Shown: in pieces, positions 26,245 to 34,832 of the stretch
Layout of the letters: each line of letters opens with the position of its first letter
Numbering within the stretch: the first letter of the stretch is position 1
Source: Skermanella mucosa
Lineage (GTDB): Bacteria > Pseudomonadota > Alphaproteobacteria > Azospirillales > Azospirillaceae
DNA length: 64,000 bases
Assembly: GCF_016765655.2 (NCBI RefSeq)
Contig: NZ_CP086106.1
Location: 5,664,501-5,728,500 of the forward strand
Direction: 5' to 3'
Position numbers and translations under genes: made by a program
The notes under the pieces: model-generated
Told to the model about the DNA's origin: nothing
Database searches by the model: none
The model's input: only the letters and a program-made list of their open reading frames with translations

Positions 26245-27309
26245 CTAGTTGAGATCGCCCAGCATCGCCTCGAGCGACGGCGCGTCGAAGATGTCGTCCA
26301 CCCAGCGATCCAGGTCCTCGGGCGACGCCTCGCGCACCCGCCGGACCGCCGCCTCCGGAAGCGGTCCGAATCGGCGTCCGAGTTGCCTGAGCAACATGTC
26401 CGCCCTGGCTTCGGCCCGGCCCTGGACCAGGGCTTCGGCGCGTGCCTCGTCAAGATATTCGCGGAGCGCTATCGACACCACTTTCTCGCCCTCCCTCGGC
26501 ACGATACGGCCCAGCATGGCCTTCAACCGCTTGCGGTCCAGGGCCTCGGCCGCCCCGAACAGATACCTGACCACCGATACGATCACCGTCAAGCCGGCCC
26601 CCGCCGCGGCCGACAGCAGGCGCTCCAGAGTCTCCTGCGGGTCGGCGTCGCGGCCGGCGTATTTCAGCACCAGCAGTCCGGCCTGCAGGTCGGGATGCCG
26701 GGACAGATCCTCGTCGGCGATGGCCGCCAGGTCGACCAGGACATAGCCGAAATCCAGCAGCCCGGCCTCCACCAGCCCGGCCGGCATGCCGTAGGCGTCG
26801 CGCAGCCGGGTCGGCAGCGACCAAGTCCGGGTGCCATGGTACAGCACCACGGCATAGACCGGAACCGGTACCATCAGCACCGTGCCGTCGGCCAGCACCC
26901 GGCGCACCGCGCCGCGCACGGCGGTACCGCCGAGATAGCCCAGCACCTGCGGGAAGGTGCCCTGGTCGGGATTGCTCTTGTGCTCGCACAGGACCATCAC
27001 CTGCAGCGGATCGCCGTTCCAGGTGCTCAGGGCGTAGAGCCGGTCGCCGCGGCGTTCGCGGAGCGCGGCGTCGACGAAGCTCTCGGACCGGTCGACCGCC
27101 GGGGCGTCGGACAGGCAGGCGGCTACCGCCGCCGGCAGCCGCTCGCGCAGGAACGCGTCGGCGATGCCGGGCTGGTCCAATAGCTGCTTGGCGAACTGGT
27201 CGTGCCGCCGGATCAGCCGCTGGCTGCCCTTCTGGTGGCCGTCCTTGTGGTGGCCGTCCTTCCCGTCGTCGCTCTCGTCACCGCTCTCGTCGTCGTTCTC
27301 GTCGTTCAT
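26245..27309 (-). CDS. Rpn-family PD-(D/E)XK nuclease (transposase_31 type), copy 1
   Basis: A 354-residue member of the recombination-promoting nuclease family. The nuclease core contains [31 protein letters not shown] (catalytic Asp) and [11 protein letters not shown] (E-x-K). The C-terminal part has [20 protein letters not shown] and the usual LLxxxGxRFGxLPxxxxxRV tail. The first about 30 residues are low complexity ([20 protein letters not shown]), encoded by a short tandem repeat at 27236-27300. A close paralogue lies at 62146-63168 on the other strand. Family members promote RecA-independent recombination; recent work links some to phage defence. The biological role here is unproven. 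Confidence 0.85.
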   Translation of the reverse strand: MNDENDDESGDESDDGKDGHHKDGHQKGSQRLIRRHDQFAKQLLDQPGIADAFLRERLPAAVAACLSDAPAVDRSESFVDAALRERRGDRLYALSTWNGDPLQVMVLCEHKSNPDQGTFPQVLGYLGGTAVRGAVRRVLADGTVLMVPVPVYAVVLYHGTRTWSLPTRLRDAYGMPAGLVEAGLLDFGYVLVDLAAIADEDLSRHPDLQAGLLVLKYAGRDADPQETLERLLSAAAGAGLTVIVSVVRYLFGAAEALDRKRLKAMLGRIVPREGEKVVSIALREYLDEARAEALVQGRAEARADMLLRQLGRRFGPLPEAAVRRVREASPEDLDRWVDDIFDAPSLEAMLGDLN

Positions 27310-27462
27310 CGGGGCACCACTTCGGTCGGACGTCCGTCCACACTTTCGTATGGCGGCACCCCCGCCGGCTCAAGGACGGCGATGTCGCAGGCGGCAGGCC
27401 CGGGATCCCGCCCCAAGCGGCGCTTGACCCCCGATCGGAAAAGGGTTAGTTGCCGAACCGCC

Positions 27463-28440
27463 ATGGCCGTCTATACCGAAGTCTCCGACGAGGACCTGAA
27501 CGCCTTCATCGCCCAGTACCCGCTGGGCGCGGTGCTGTCGTGCAAGGGCATCGCCGAAGGGGTGGAGAATTCCAACTACTTGCTGGTGACGGAGAGCGGG
27601 CCTTACATCCTGACCCTCTACGAGAAGCGGGTGAACCGCGCCGACCTGCCGTTCTTCCTGGGCCTGATGGAACATCTGGCGGCCAAGGGGGTCGGCTGCC
27701 CGGTGCCGCTGCACGGCCATGACGGGGAGGCGCTCCGGGAGCTGTGCGGCCGGCCCGCCGTGCTGGTGACCTTCCTGAACGGCATGTGGCCACGGCGGAT
27801 CGCCCCGTACCATTGCGCGGCGCTCGGCGAGGCGATGGCCGCCATGCATCTGGCCGGGGCGGATTTCACGATGGGCCGGGCCAACAACCTGTCGGTCTCC
27901 GGCTGGCGGCCGCTGTTCGAGGCCTGCACGGACCGTGCCCACGAGGTCAAGCCGGGCCTGGCGGAAGCGCTGGCGGCTGAGCTGGACCTTCTGGAAGCGC
28001 GCTGGCCCTCGGCCGAGGGGCCGGACGCGCTGCCCTCCGGCGTGATCCACGCCGACCTGTTCCCCGACAACGTGTTCTTCCGGGGGCGCGACCTGTCGGG
28101 ATTGATCGACTTCTATTTCGCCTGCACCGACCTGCTGGCCTACGACGTGGCGATCTGCCTGAACGCCTGGTGCTTCGAGCCCGACGGCGCGTTCAACGCG
28201 ACCAAGGCGCGGCTGCTGCTGTCGAGCTACCGCAAGGTCCGGCCGCTGTCCGACGCGGAGCTGGCAGCCCTGCCGCTGCTGGCCCGCGGCAGCGCGCTGC
28301 GGTTCCTGCTGACCCGCCTGTACGACCTGCTGAACCACCCCGCCGGGGCCTTCGTCAAGCCGAAGAACCCGCTGGAGTACTGGAACAAGCTGCGCTTCCA
28401 CCAGCAGGTGCGCGGCCCCGGCGACTACGGGCTGGAGTGA
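27463..28440 (+). CDS. thrB: homoserine kinase, type II
   Basis: A 325-residue kinase of the aminoglycoside-phosphotransferase fold (not GHMP) that phosphorylates homoserine for threonine synthesis. Signatures are [49 protein letters not shown], the catalytic loop [13 protein letters not shown] and the metal-binding [22 protein letters not shown] 27463 is the family-conserved start. It is followed after 5 bp by rnhA, an arrangement conserved in alphaproteobacteria. Confidence 0.95.
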   Translation: MAVYTEVSDEDLNAFIAQYPLGAVLSCKGIAEGVENSNYLLVTESGPYILTLYEKRVNRADLPFFLGLMEHLAAKGVGCPVPLHGHDGEALRELCGRPAVLVTFLNGMWPRRIAPYHCAALGEAMAAMHLAGADFTMGRANNLSVSGWRPLFEACTDRAHEVKPGLAEALAAELDLLEARWPSAEGPDALPSGVIHADLFPDNVFFRGRDLSGLIDFYFACTDLLAYDVAICLNAWCFEPDGAFNATKARLLLSSYRKVRPLSDAELAALPLLARGSALRFLLTRLYDLLNHPAGAFVKPKNPLEYWNKLRFHQQVRGPGDYGLE

Positions 28441-28445
28441 CCGGA

Positions 28446-28907
28446 ATGGGCACCGAATCGAATGGTCCCAAGGTCGTAGACATCTATACCGACGGGGCCT
28501 GCAGCGGCAATCCGGGACCGGGCGGCTGGGGCGCCATCCTGCGCTACGGCGCCGTCGAGAAGGAAATGTGCGGCGGCGAGCCGAACACGACCAACAACCG
28601 CATGGAACTGATGGCGGCCATCCAGGCGCTGGAGGCGCTGAAACGCCCGGTCAAGGTCCGGCTCCACACCGACAGCCAGTACGTCAAGGACGGGATCACC
28701 AAGTGGATCCATGGCTGGAAGGCGCGCGGCTGGCAGACCGCCGACAAGAAGCCGGTCAAGAACGTCGAGCTGTGGCAGCGCCTGGACGCCGCCAAGGCCG
28801 GCCACGAGATCGAGTTCCACTGGGTCCGCGGCCACGCCGGCCACCCGGAGAACGAGCGCGCCGACGAGTTGGCGCGCAAGGGCCTCCAGGAGGCGCGGCG
28901 GCGGTGA
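28446..28907 (+). CDS. rnhA: ribonuclease HI
   Basis: A 153-residue enzyme degrading RNA in RNA:DNA hybrids. The catalytic acids are visible in [19 protein letters not shown] (Asp), [13 protein letters not shown] (Glu), [16 protein letters not shown] (Asp) and the C-terminal [11 protein letters not shown] (Asp), with the handle [18 protein letters not shown] 28446 lies 5 bp after thrB; the two are translationally linked. Confidence 0.97.
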   Translation: MGTESNGPKVVDIYTDGACSGNPGPGGWGAILRYGAVEKEMCGGEPNTTNNRMELMAAIQALEALKRPVKVRLHTDSQYVKDGITKWIHGWKARGWQTADKKPVKNVELWQRLDAAKAGHEIEFHWVRGHAGHPENERADELARKGLQEARRR

Positions 28908-28923
28908 ACCGCGCCCGCCCGAG

Positions 28924-29979
28924 TCAGAATTCCAGGTTGACCGCGATCACGGCCACGTAGCCGTCACCGACCTCCGGGTCGTCGTCGTCGAAGAAGATCA
29001 GGTCGGGGCCGATGGTCAGGCCGGAAGCGACCTGATAGGCGGCACCCACGGCGTAGATGTCGATGCCCCGGCCGGTCAGGTCGACCTTCTGGTACTGCGC
29101 CGCGACGCCCCAGGCATCCGTCTCGTAGCTGACGCCGACGTTCCAGGACCTGGCGTCCGGGTCGTCGGTCTCGATCAGGCTGTCGCCGTTGTCGTTGTAG
29201 GCGCCGCCGATCTTGAAGCCCTGGTAGCCGACCTGGGCGCCGACGCCCCAGGCGTCGAAATCCTCCGCCTCCGTCCCGTCGTTGGCGTCCCCACGGACAT
29301 AGCCGGCGCCGATCTCCAGCGAGAAGCCGGCGACCTCCCGCTCATAGCCGATGCCGACCTCGATCAGGTCCTTGTAAAGGTTGTCCGTATCGGGATCCGT
29401 CGGATCCAGGGCGACGACGTTCTGCCCTTCGCTGTCGAACTGGGGCGCGTACGAGACGCCGGCCCGCAGGCCGCCGAACTCCGGGGTCATGTAGGTGACC
29501 TTGGTCGAATCGGAGGTATCGGTCGGCATCAGCAGGTCGTCGGTGTCGATGTCCGGGCCGGCGAAGTCGAACCAGTCCTCGTCGATCTGGCCGTTGCCCA
29601 CGGTGGGCGCGAAGACGAACAGCTGGTCGGCCGCGCCGTCCTGGTCGCCGAACTCGAAGCGTCCCCAGGTGCCGCCGAGATAGACCGAGGCCTCGTCGGT
29701 GACAATACCGCCGCCGGCACCCTCGTTCTCCAGCTCGATCCGCGCGCCGTAGAGCAGGCCGTTGTCGGCCTTGCCATCGGCGGCGACATGGATCTCGACC
29801 TCGTTCTGGAACTCCCGGCTGGTGGCGCCGGGGGCGTCGCTGTCGAAGGTGGCGGCGCGGAAAGTCGTGTAGCCGCCGAGCTTCACCGTGAGCTGAGCTT
29901 CGGCGGACTGCGGCTGCATCACCGCGAGCGCCGCTCCGGCGAGCAACGCAGCGCTCAAGACCTTCGATCTGGACAACAT
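28924..29979 (-). CDS. outer-membrane porin
   Basis: A 351-residue beta-barrel protein of the Gram-negative porin type. The signal peptide is KVLSAALLAGAALAVMQPQSAEA. The mature start QLTVKLGGYTTFRAATFDS is a classical first strand. Alternating strands such as VSYAPQFDSEG, GVGAQVGYQGFKIGGAY and WGVAAQYQKV continue to the C-terminal phenylalanine in AVIAVNLEF, the BAM recognition signal. It forms trimeric diffusion pores in the outer membrane. Acidic loops (DPTDPDTDN, FFDDDDPEVGD) suggest cation preference (inference). Confidence 0.88.
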   Translation of the reverse strand: MLSRSKVLSAALLAGAALAVMQPQSAEAQLTVKLGGYTTFRAATFDSDAPGATSREFQNEVEIHVAADGKADNGLLYGARIELENEGAGGGIVTDEASVYLGGTWGRFEFGDQDGAADQLFVFAPTVGNGQIDEDWFDFAGPDIDTDDLLMPTDTSDSTKVTYMTPEFGGLRAGVSYAPQFDSEGQNVVALDPTDPDTDNLYKDLIEVGIGYEREVAGFSLEIGAGYVRGDANDGTEAEDFDAWGVGAQVGYQGFKIGGAYNDNGDSLIETDDPDARSWNVGVSYETDAWGVAAQYQKVDLTGRGIDIYAVGAAYQVASGLTIGPDLIFFDDDDPEVGDGYVAVIAVNLEF

Positions 29980-30196
29980 GAAACCGCTCCGAAATGCATG
30001 GACTCTGGAGCGGAGTATTCAGGATAGGTCAATCCCTGACCAGAATAGCAAAAGCATAATCATACCGATTTTTCTTCCTGTGCCATATCGGCGACACCCG
30101 GAAGGTGGACTATATGCGATCTGTCCTTAAGAAAAAGAAGTATTCATGAAACATGACTGAAACGCTACTGAAATCATGCATTTTACATTTCGGTCC

Positions 30197-30406
30197 TCAA
30201 TCCGGACTTCCGAAGCGTTCCGCGGTCGGGGACCCGCCGAGCGGATCTGCGGGCTTGTCCGATTCCCGGGCTTTCCGCATCTTCAGGTTGGCTTCCTGCG
30301 CTTCCTGCCCCGACTCTTCGTCGAACAGCCTCTCGACATCCCGCGCGTTCTCCGCGGGATCGCTCTTCACGGCATCGGAAAGATCGGGAACCGGCTTCTT
30401 TTCCAC
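30197..30406 (-). CDS. small acidic hydrophilic protein, unknown
   Basis: A 69-residue protein beginning with GTG 30406 preceded by AAGGAG at eight bases, the best Shine-Dalgarno of the neighbourhood. The sequence opens EKKPVPDLSDAVKSDPAEN, continues ARDVERLFDEESGQEAQEAN and has no hydrophobic stretch. Composition (Asp, Glu, Lys, Ala, Pro) and length suggest an intrinsically disordered cytosolic protein. No family is recognised. The longer open frame upstream to 30562 lacks protein-like composition, so the short form is preferred. Confidence 0.55.
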   Translation of the reverse strand: MEKKPVPDLSDAVKSDPAENARDVERLFDEESGQEAQEANLKMRKARESDKPADPLGGSPTAERFGSPD

Positions 30407-30605
30407 GGCGCTGCTCCTTGGATGGATCGCAGCGTGAACACTCCGGCGCAGGCTCCGGTTCCAGCGCCGCCCGTCCTTCACCCCAACCGATTGTTGCCCC
30501 AGCGTATCACACCCGAACTTCCCAGCGGCCGGCGCGAAAAAGATGCGGCGCGGTCGGGGCATGGCCTGATATGAAAGATAGGGTTACCTGCCAGGGAGTT
30601 TGGGA

Positions 30606-31439
30606 ATGGGGTTCCGGGGGCATCGGCTCGCGGTATTGAGCGTTGCGGTCTGCCTGTCGGTATCGGCTCCCGGAGCCGGTCCGGCCGACGCGGCCGATCC
30701 GAAGAGCGCCGACGTGCAGTGGGCGCAGACCATCCTGAAGGACAAGGGATTCTTCAAGGGCCGTCCCAACGGCGACATGAACGACCCGACCCGTGCGGCC
30801 CTGCGCGCCTATCAGAAATCGGCCGGACTGAAGCAGACGGGGCAGCTCGACCACGCGACCACCAGCCATATGCTCGCGGCACGCCAGGCCGCGACGGCGC
30901 CGACCATGGGCAATCTCGCCGGGCCGAACGGCCGTCCCCAGCCGAGCCAGGCCCCCCGCGGCGAAGCGCCCAAGCCGGTGGCGGCGCCGAGAACCCAGGT
31001 CGATTCCCACGGCACGCCCGAGGGCGTGCAGGCCCTGGGCGTGGTCGGCCAGTCCGGGACCGCCGGGAACTCCAGCTACACCGCCCCCGCTCCGGTGAGG
31101 CGCGCGGCGGCGCCCGGCGAGCCGGTTCCCCAGGCGGCGCCGCGCACCGCGGTCGATTCCATCGGACAGGCCCCGCCGGAGGGCATGCGCGAGGCGCCGG
31201 ATCCGGCGACCAGCGGAATCACCGTGCCGGAATGGGTGCGCACCGGCGTGATCGGCATCCTGGCCGCCGCCTTCGGCATCGCCGGCCTGACCTTCTGGCT
31301 GAGCGGACGGCGGCCGTCGCGCAAGCGCACCGCCGCCGGTGCGGCCGCCCCCGCGGCCCAGCGGCGGGAACCTAGCTTCGAAGGCGGCAAAGCGGCGGCG
31401 GGCGGCGCTCCGGTGCTGCGCGCGACCAGGCCCTCCTGA
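30606..31439 (+). CDS. exported peptidoglycan-binding domain protein with C-terminal anchor
   Basis: A 277-residue protein. A signal peptide (LAVLSVAVCLSVSAPGAGPADA) is followed by a PG_binding_1 domain (SADVQWAQTILKDKGFFKGR, DPTRAALRAYQKSAGLKQTG). A long Pro/Ala-rich linker follows, then a C-terminal membrane span (VIGILAAAFGIAGLTFWLSG) and a basic tail RRPSRKR, so the domain faces the periplasm. ATG 30606 with AGGGAG upstream is chosen; a TTG two codons earlier is possible. It probably tethers the inner membrane to the cell wall. Confidence 0.8.
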   Translation: MGFRGHRLAVLSVAVCLSVSAPGAGPADAADPKSADVQWAQTILKDKGFFKGRPNGDMNDPTRAALRAYQKSAGLKQTGQLDHATTSHMLAARQAATAPTMGNLAGPNGRPQPSQAPRGEAPKPVAAPRTQVDSHGTPEGVQALGVVGQSGTAGNSSYTAPAPVRRAAAPGEPVPQAAPRTAVDSIGQAPPEGMREAPDPATSGITVPEWVRTGVIGILAAAFGIAGLTFWLSGRRPSRKRTAAGAAAPAAQRREPSFEGGKAAAGGAPVLRATRPS

Positions 31440-31576
31440 CCGGATCGCAGCCCGAAACTGTTCGGCACCGAGGCAAATTGCTGCATCGCAGCAAAAGCGC
31501 TGGGCAGGGATGACCGACCCGGCGTAGCATCGCGGCCACCGCCTCCTTCCGTGCCCGATCGGGATATCCTCGCCCC

Positions 31577-33256
31577 ATGGAACTTCTGACCGGTCTGATC
31601 GGCGACCTGCCGGCCGTTGCCCAGGTTATCCTGATGCTGAGCCTCGTCACCGTGCTCGGCTTGGCCCTGGGAGAGATCAAGCTCGGCGGCGTCGGACTCG
31701 GCATCGGCGGCGTCCTGTTCGCCGGGATCGCGGTCGGGCATGCCGCCAAGCTGGCGGGGCTGTCGCTCGACCACGCCATGCTCGACTTCGCGCGGGAGTT
31801 CGGACTTATCCTGTTCGTCTACAGCATCGGCATCCAGGTCGGCCCCGGTTTCTTCTCCGCGCTGAAGCGGTCCGGCCTGGCGCTCAACCTGATGGCGGCG
31901 GCGATGGTCGGGCTCGGCGCCGCGACGGCGGTAGCGATCCATCTGGCGGGCGGGCTGCCGCTGCCGGTCGTGCTGGGCCTGTTCTCCGGCGCCGTGACCA
32001 ACACGCCGTCCCTGGGCGCCGCGCAGCAGGTGCTGAAGGAGGTCGGCGCCGCGCCGGAGATGCTGGCCCTGCCCAGCCTGGGCTACGCCATGGCCTATCC
32101 CTTCGGTATCGCCGGCATCCTGATCACCATGCTGGCGGTCAAGGCCCTGTTCCGCCTCGACCCGGCCGAAGCCGCCCGCGCGTTCGAGGAGCGGCGGCGC
32201 TCGGACGTGGCGGCGCTGGAGACCATGAACGTGGCGGTCCGAAACGAGGCGCTGGGCGGCCGGGCGATCGGCGACCTGCCCGGACTGGCGGATTGCGGCG
32301 TGATCGTCTCGCGCATGATGCGGGACGGCAGGCTGCGGGTGCCCCACGACGGCACCCTGCTCCAGGCCGGCGACGTGCTGCACCTCGTCGGGCCGAAGCC
32401 CGGCCTGCTCAGGATGCAGTCGGTGCTGGGGCCGGAGAGCGACCTGAAGCTCACCACCAAGGGAACCGACCTCACCTGGGCGCGGGTGGTGGTGACCAAC
32501 GCCCAGGTGCTGGGCAGGTCGATCGCGGCGCTGAACGTCCAGGACTCCTACGACGTCCGCATCTCGCGCGTGGTGCGGTCGGGGGTCGAGCTGGTGCCGG
32601 ACGCCGCCTTCAGGCTCCAGTTCGGAGACATCGTCAACGTCATCGGCACGCCGGAGCATATCCGGCAGGTCGCCGGCGTGCTGGGCAATTCCGAACGGCG
32701 GCTCCAGCAGGTCCATCTGGTGCCGATGTTCCTCGGCATCCTGGTGGGGCTGCTGCTGGGCAGCGTGCCCCTGGCGGTGCCGGGACTGCCCGCGCCGCTG
32801 AAGCTGGGGCTCGCCGGCGGGCCGCTGATCGCGGCGATCCTGCTGGCCCGCGTGGGCCATGTGGGGCCGCTGGTCTGGTTCATGCCGCCGGTCGCCAACA
32901 CGGCGCTGCGCGAGCTGGGCATCGTGCTGTTCCTGGCTGTCGTGGGGTTCCGGTCGGGGGACCGCTTCGTCGATACCCTGGTCCATGGCGACGGTCTGGC
33001 CTGGATGGCCTGCGGCGCGCTGATCACCATCGTCCCGCTCATGGCCGTTGCGCTGTTCGCCCATCTGGCGATGCGGCTCAATTATCTGAGCCTGTGCGGC
33101 CTGCTGGCGGGATCCATGACCGACCCGCCGGCCCTGGCCTTCGCCGGCGCCATGGCCCGGAGCGAGGCGCCCGCCCTCGCCTACGCGACCGTCTACCCCC
33201 TGGTGATGTGCCTGCGCATCCTGGCGCCCCAGGTGATGGTGCTGCTCCTCGCCTGA
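31577..33256 (+). CDS. AspT/YidE-type putative transporter with TrkA-C domains
   Basis: A 559-residue inner-membrane protein of the aspartate:alanine exchanger family. There are two hydrophobic halves of about five spans each (starting LPAVAQVILMLSLVTVLGLA and VPMFLGILVGLLLGSVPLAV). The duplicated family motif is seen in LFSGAVTNTPSLGAAQ and LLAGSMTDPPALAFAG. Two RCK/TrkA C-terminal domains lie between them (GVIVSRMMRDGRLRVPHDGT and VVTNAQVLGRSIAALN...GVELVPDAAF). The substrate is unknown for most bacterial members. It is monocistronic and convergent with the esterase gene, with stops 3 bp apart. Confidence 0.85.
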   Translation: MELLTGLIGDLPAVAQVILMLSLVTVLGLALGEIKLGGVGLGIGGVLFAGIAVGHAAKLAGLSLDHAMLDFAREFGLILFVYSIGIQVGPGFFSALKRSGLALNLMAAAMVGLGAATAVAIHLAGGLPLPVVLGLFSGAVTNTPSLGAAQQVLKEVGAAPEMLALPSLGYAMAYPFGIAGILITMLAVKALFRLDPAEAARAFEERRRSDVAALETMNVAVRNEALGGRAIGDLPGLADCGVIVSRMMRDGRLRVPHDGTLLQAGDVLHLVGPKPGLLRMQSVLGPESDLKLTTKGTDLTWARVVVTNAQVLGRSIAALNVQDSYDVRISRVVRSGVELVPDAAFRLQFGDIVNVIGTPEHIRQVAGVLGNSERRLQQVHLVPMFLGILVGLLLGSVPLAVPGLPAPLKLGLAGGPLIAAILLARVGHVGPLVWFMPPVANTALRELGIVLFLAVVGFRSGDRFVDTLVHGDGLAWMACGALITIVPLMAVALFAHLAMRLNYLSLCGLLAGSMTDPPALAFAGAMARSEAPALAYATVYPLVMCLRILAPQVMVLLLA

Positions 33257-33259
33257 CGC

Positions 33260-34114
33260 TCAGCGGAGACCCTGGAAGAAGTCCATGATCGCCTCCGCGG
33301 TCCCCGGCGGCCACTGGTGCGGATAGTAGCGGCCGCGGGAATTGAGGTCCCGGTCGTGCGGGCACCACAGCACCGGGTTGGCGGGGTCCCGGTCGGCGAA
33401 GCGTTCGCACCGGAAGGCGCCGGCCCCGGCCGGCTCGGGCGAGGCCGCGTCCTGGCCGTTCTGGGCCACCAGGGTGTCGCGGGCCCGCTCGCCTTCGGAG
33501 ATCGGCACCAGCTCGTCCGCCGGGTTGTGCAGCATCAGCGCCGCGACACTGCCCCGGCAGCGGGACGGCACGATGCCGCCGGCGACGCTGCCGACGCCGC
33601 GGATCCGGTCGCCGCGGGCGCAGGCCAGGCTGTTGACGAAGGACGCCCCCAGCGAATGCCCGACCACGAAGATGCGGTCGGGATCGACGCAGTAGCTCCC
33701 GGCGAAGCGCGCCACGACGGCGTCGAACAGGGCATAGTCCCGCAGGCTCCCCGACCGGTCGCCGGGATCGGACCAGCTGAAGGTGCCGTCGGCCTGCCGC
33801 AGGGCCTGGGGATAGACGAACAGGGTCGGCTCGCGGGCCGCCTTGTCCAGGCCGTAATAGCCCCTGACCTGGGCGTTGTCATTGGTCCGTCCGTGGAAGG
33901 CCACGACCAGCCGGTGCGGCCGGCCCGGCTCGTAGCCGGCCGGGATGTCGGCGATCAGCGCGCGCTCGCGCCCGTCCACCACGACGCTGTCGGGGGGCGT
34001 GGCCGGCGGCGGGCGGCCGCAGCCGACCGACGACCCCGCCCCTTCCGCGGTGGCGCAGGCCGACAGCAGGAACAGCGGGACCGGCAGCAGCGCGAGCCAT
34101 CGGGCGGCGGTCAT
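33260..34114 (-). CDS. LpqC/PHB-depolymerase-like esterase lipoprotein
   Basis: A 284-residue alpha/beta hydrolase. The N-terminus is a lipoprotein signal (LALLPVPLFLLSAC, lipobox LSAC). The catalytic serine is in VVGHSLGASFVNSLAC, the oxyanion region is VVAFHGRTNDNAQVRGYYGL, and the conserved YPQALRQADGTFSW motif is typical of the LpqC/feruloyl-esterase/poly(3-hydroxybutyrate) depolymerase group. MLHNPADELVPISEGE carries the acid. It acts in the periplasm or outer membrane on an ester polymer or phenolic ester; the substrate is not predictable. It starts 5 bp after the DUF4142 gene ends and is probably in one operon with it. Confidence 0.82.
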   Translation of the reverse strand: MTAARWLALLPVPLFLLSACATAEGAGSSVGCGRPPPATPPDSVVVDGRERALIADIPAGYEPGRPHRLVVAFHGRTNDNAQVRGYYGLDKAAREPTLFVYPQALRQADGTFSWSDPGDRSGSLRDYALFDAVVARFAGSYCVDPDRIFVVGHSLGASFVNSLACARGDRIRGVGSVAGGIVPSRCRGSVAALMLHNPADELVPISEGERARDTLVAQNGQDAASPEPAGAGAFRCERFADRDPANPVLWCPHDRDLNSRGRYYPHQWPPGTAEAIMDFFQGLR

Positions 34115-34119
34115 GGCGC

Positions 34120-34644
34120 CTATTCCCCGGCCGCCGCCGGCGGCAGCTCGTCGCCGAGCGCGCGCGCGATCTCCAGGTGGTCGCGCAGCGACGGCAGGTG
34201 GTTCGCCGCGAAGGTGCGGAGCGCCGGATCGGCACCCTCACTCGACTGCCGGTCGAACAGGTCGATCAGCGTCTCCTGCGTCGCCGTCTCGGTCTCCAGA
34301 TAGGCCCGGTCGAACGCGGCCCCCGCCAGGTCCAGCAGGACGCCCGGCGCGGAGGCCGGCGACGCCTCGGCGGACAGCGGGGCGATCCCGGCGTCGCCCG
34401 CGAGCACGGTGAGTTCCTGGTTGATCGGCCGCTGGTCCTCGACGACCCGCTCGGCCAGGGTCCGCACCCGCCCGTCCTGTGCCTTGGCCAAGGCCTGTTC
34501 CGCGGATTCCAGCCGGGCCAGGCCGGCGCGCGACGCCCGCTCGACGAACTGGCGGTCCTGCACCGCCGGTTCGTCGGCTCGGGCAAGGACGGAATGCCCC
34601 GCCGTCAAGGCGAGCAGGAGAAGAACGGCGGCTGGCAGCTTCAT
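34120..34644 (-). CDS. DUF4142 domain exported protein
   Basis: A 174-residue secreted protein. The signal peptide MKLPAAVLLLLALTAGHSVLARA is followed by a ferritin-like four-helix bundle of the DUF4142 family (VQDRQFVERASRAGLARLES, VRTLAERVVEDQRPINQELT, FDRAYLETETATQETLIDLF, FAANHLPSLRDHLEIARAL). ATG 34644 gives a clean signal peptide; the longer frame does not. DUF4142 proteins are periplasmic and often stress induced. It is co-transcribed with the downstream esterase lipoprotein. Confidence 0.82.
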   Translation of the reverse strand: MKLPAAVLLLLALTAGHSVLARADEPAVQDRQFVERASRAGLARLESAEQALAKAQDGRVRTLAERVVEDQRPINQELTVLAGDAGIAPLSAEASPASAPGVLLDLAGAAFDRAYLETETATQETLIDLFDRQSSEGADPALRTFAANHLPSLRDHLEIARALGDELPPAAAGE

Positions 34645-34832
34645 CGTGTCTGGCCCATGGCTTTGCGTCCCGCCCGTCGGGAACCCCGGCTTGCTGAACA
34701 ACATGGATGCTCCGTTGCTCCGTACCGGCAGCTCCAGGATACCGGGCCGCGCATAAAATATTAATACTTACTGAGCATACAATCCTTTCTGTCCACAGGG
34801 ACATCTTATCGTCAGGCAGGGAATTCTTCCAT

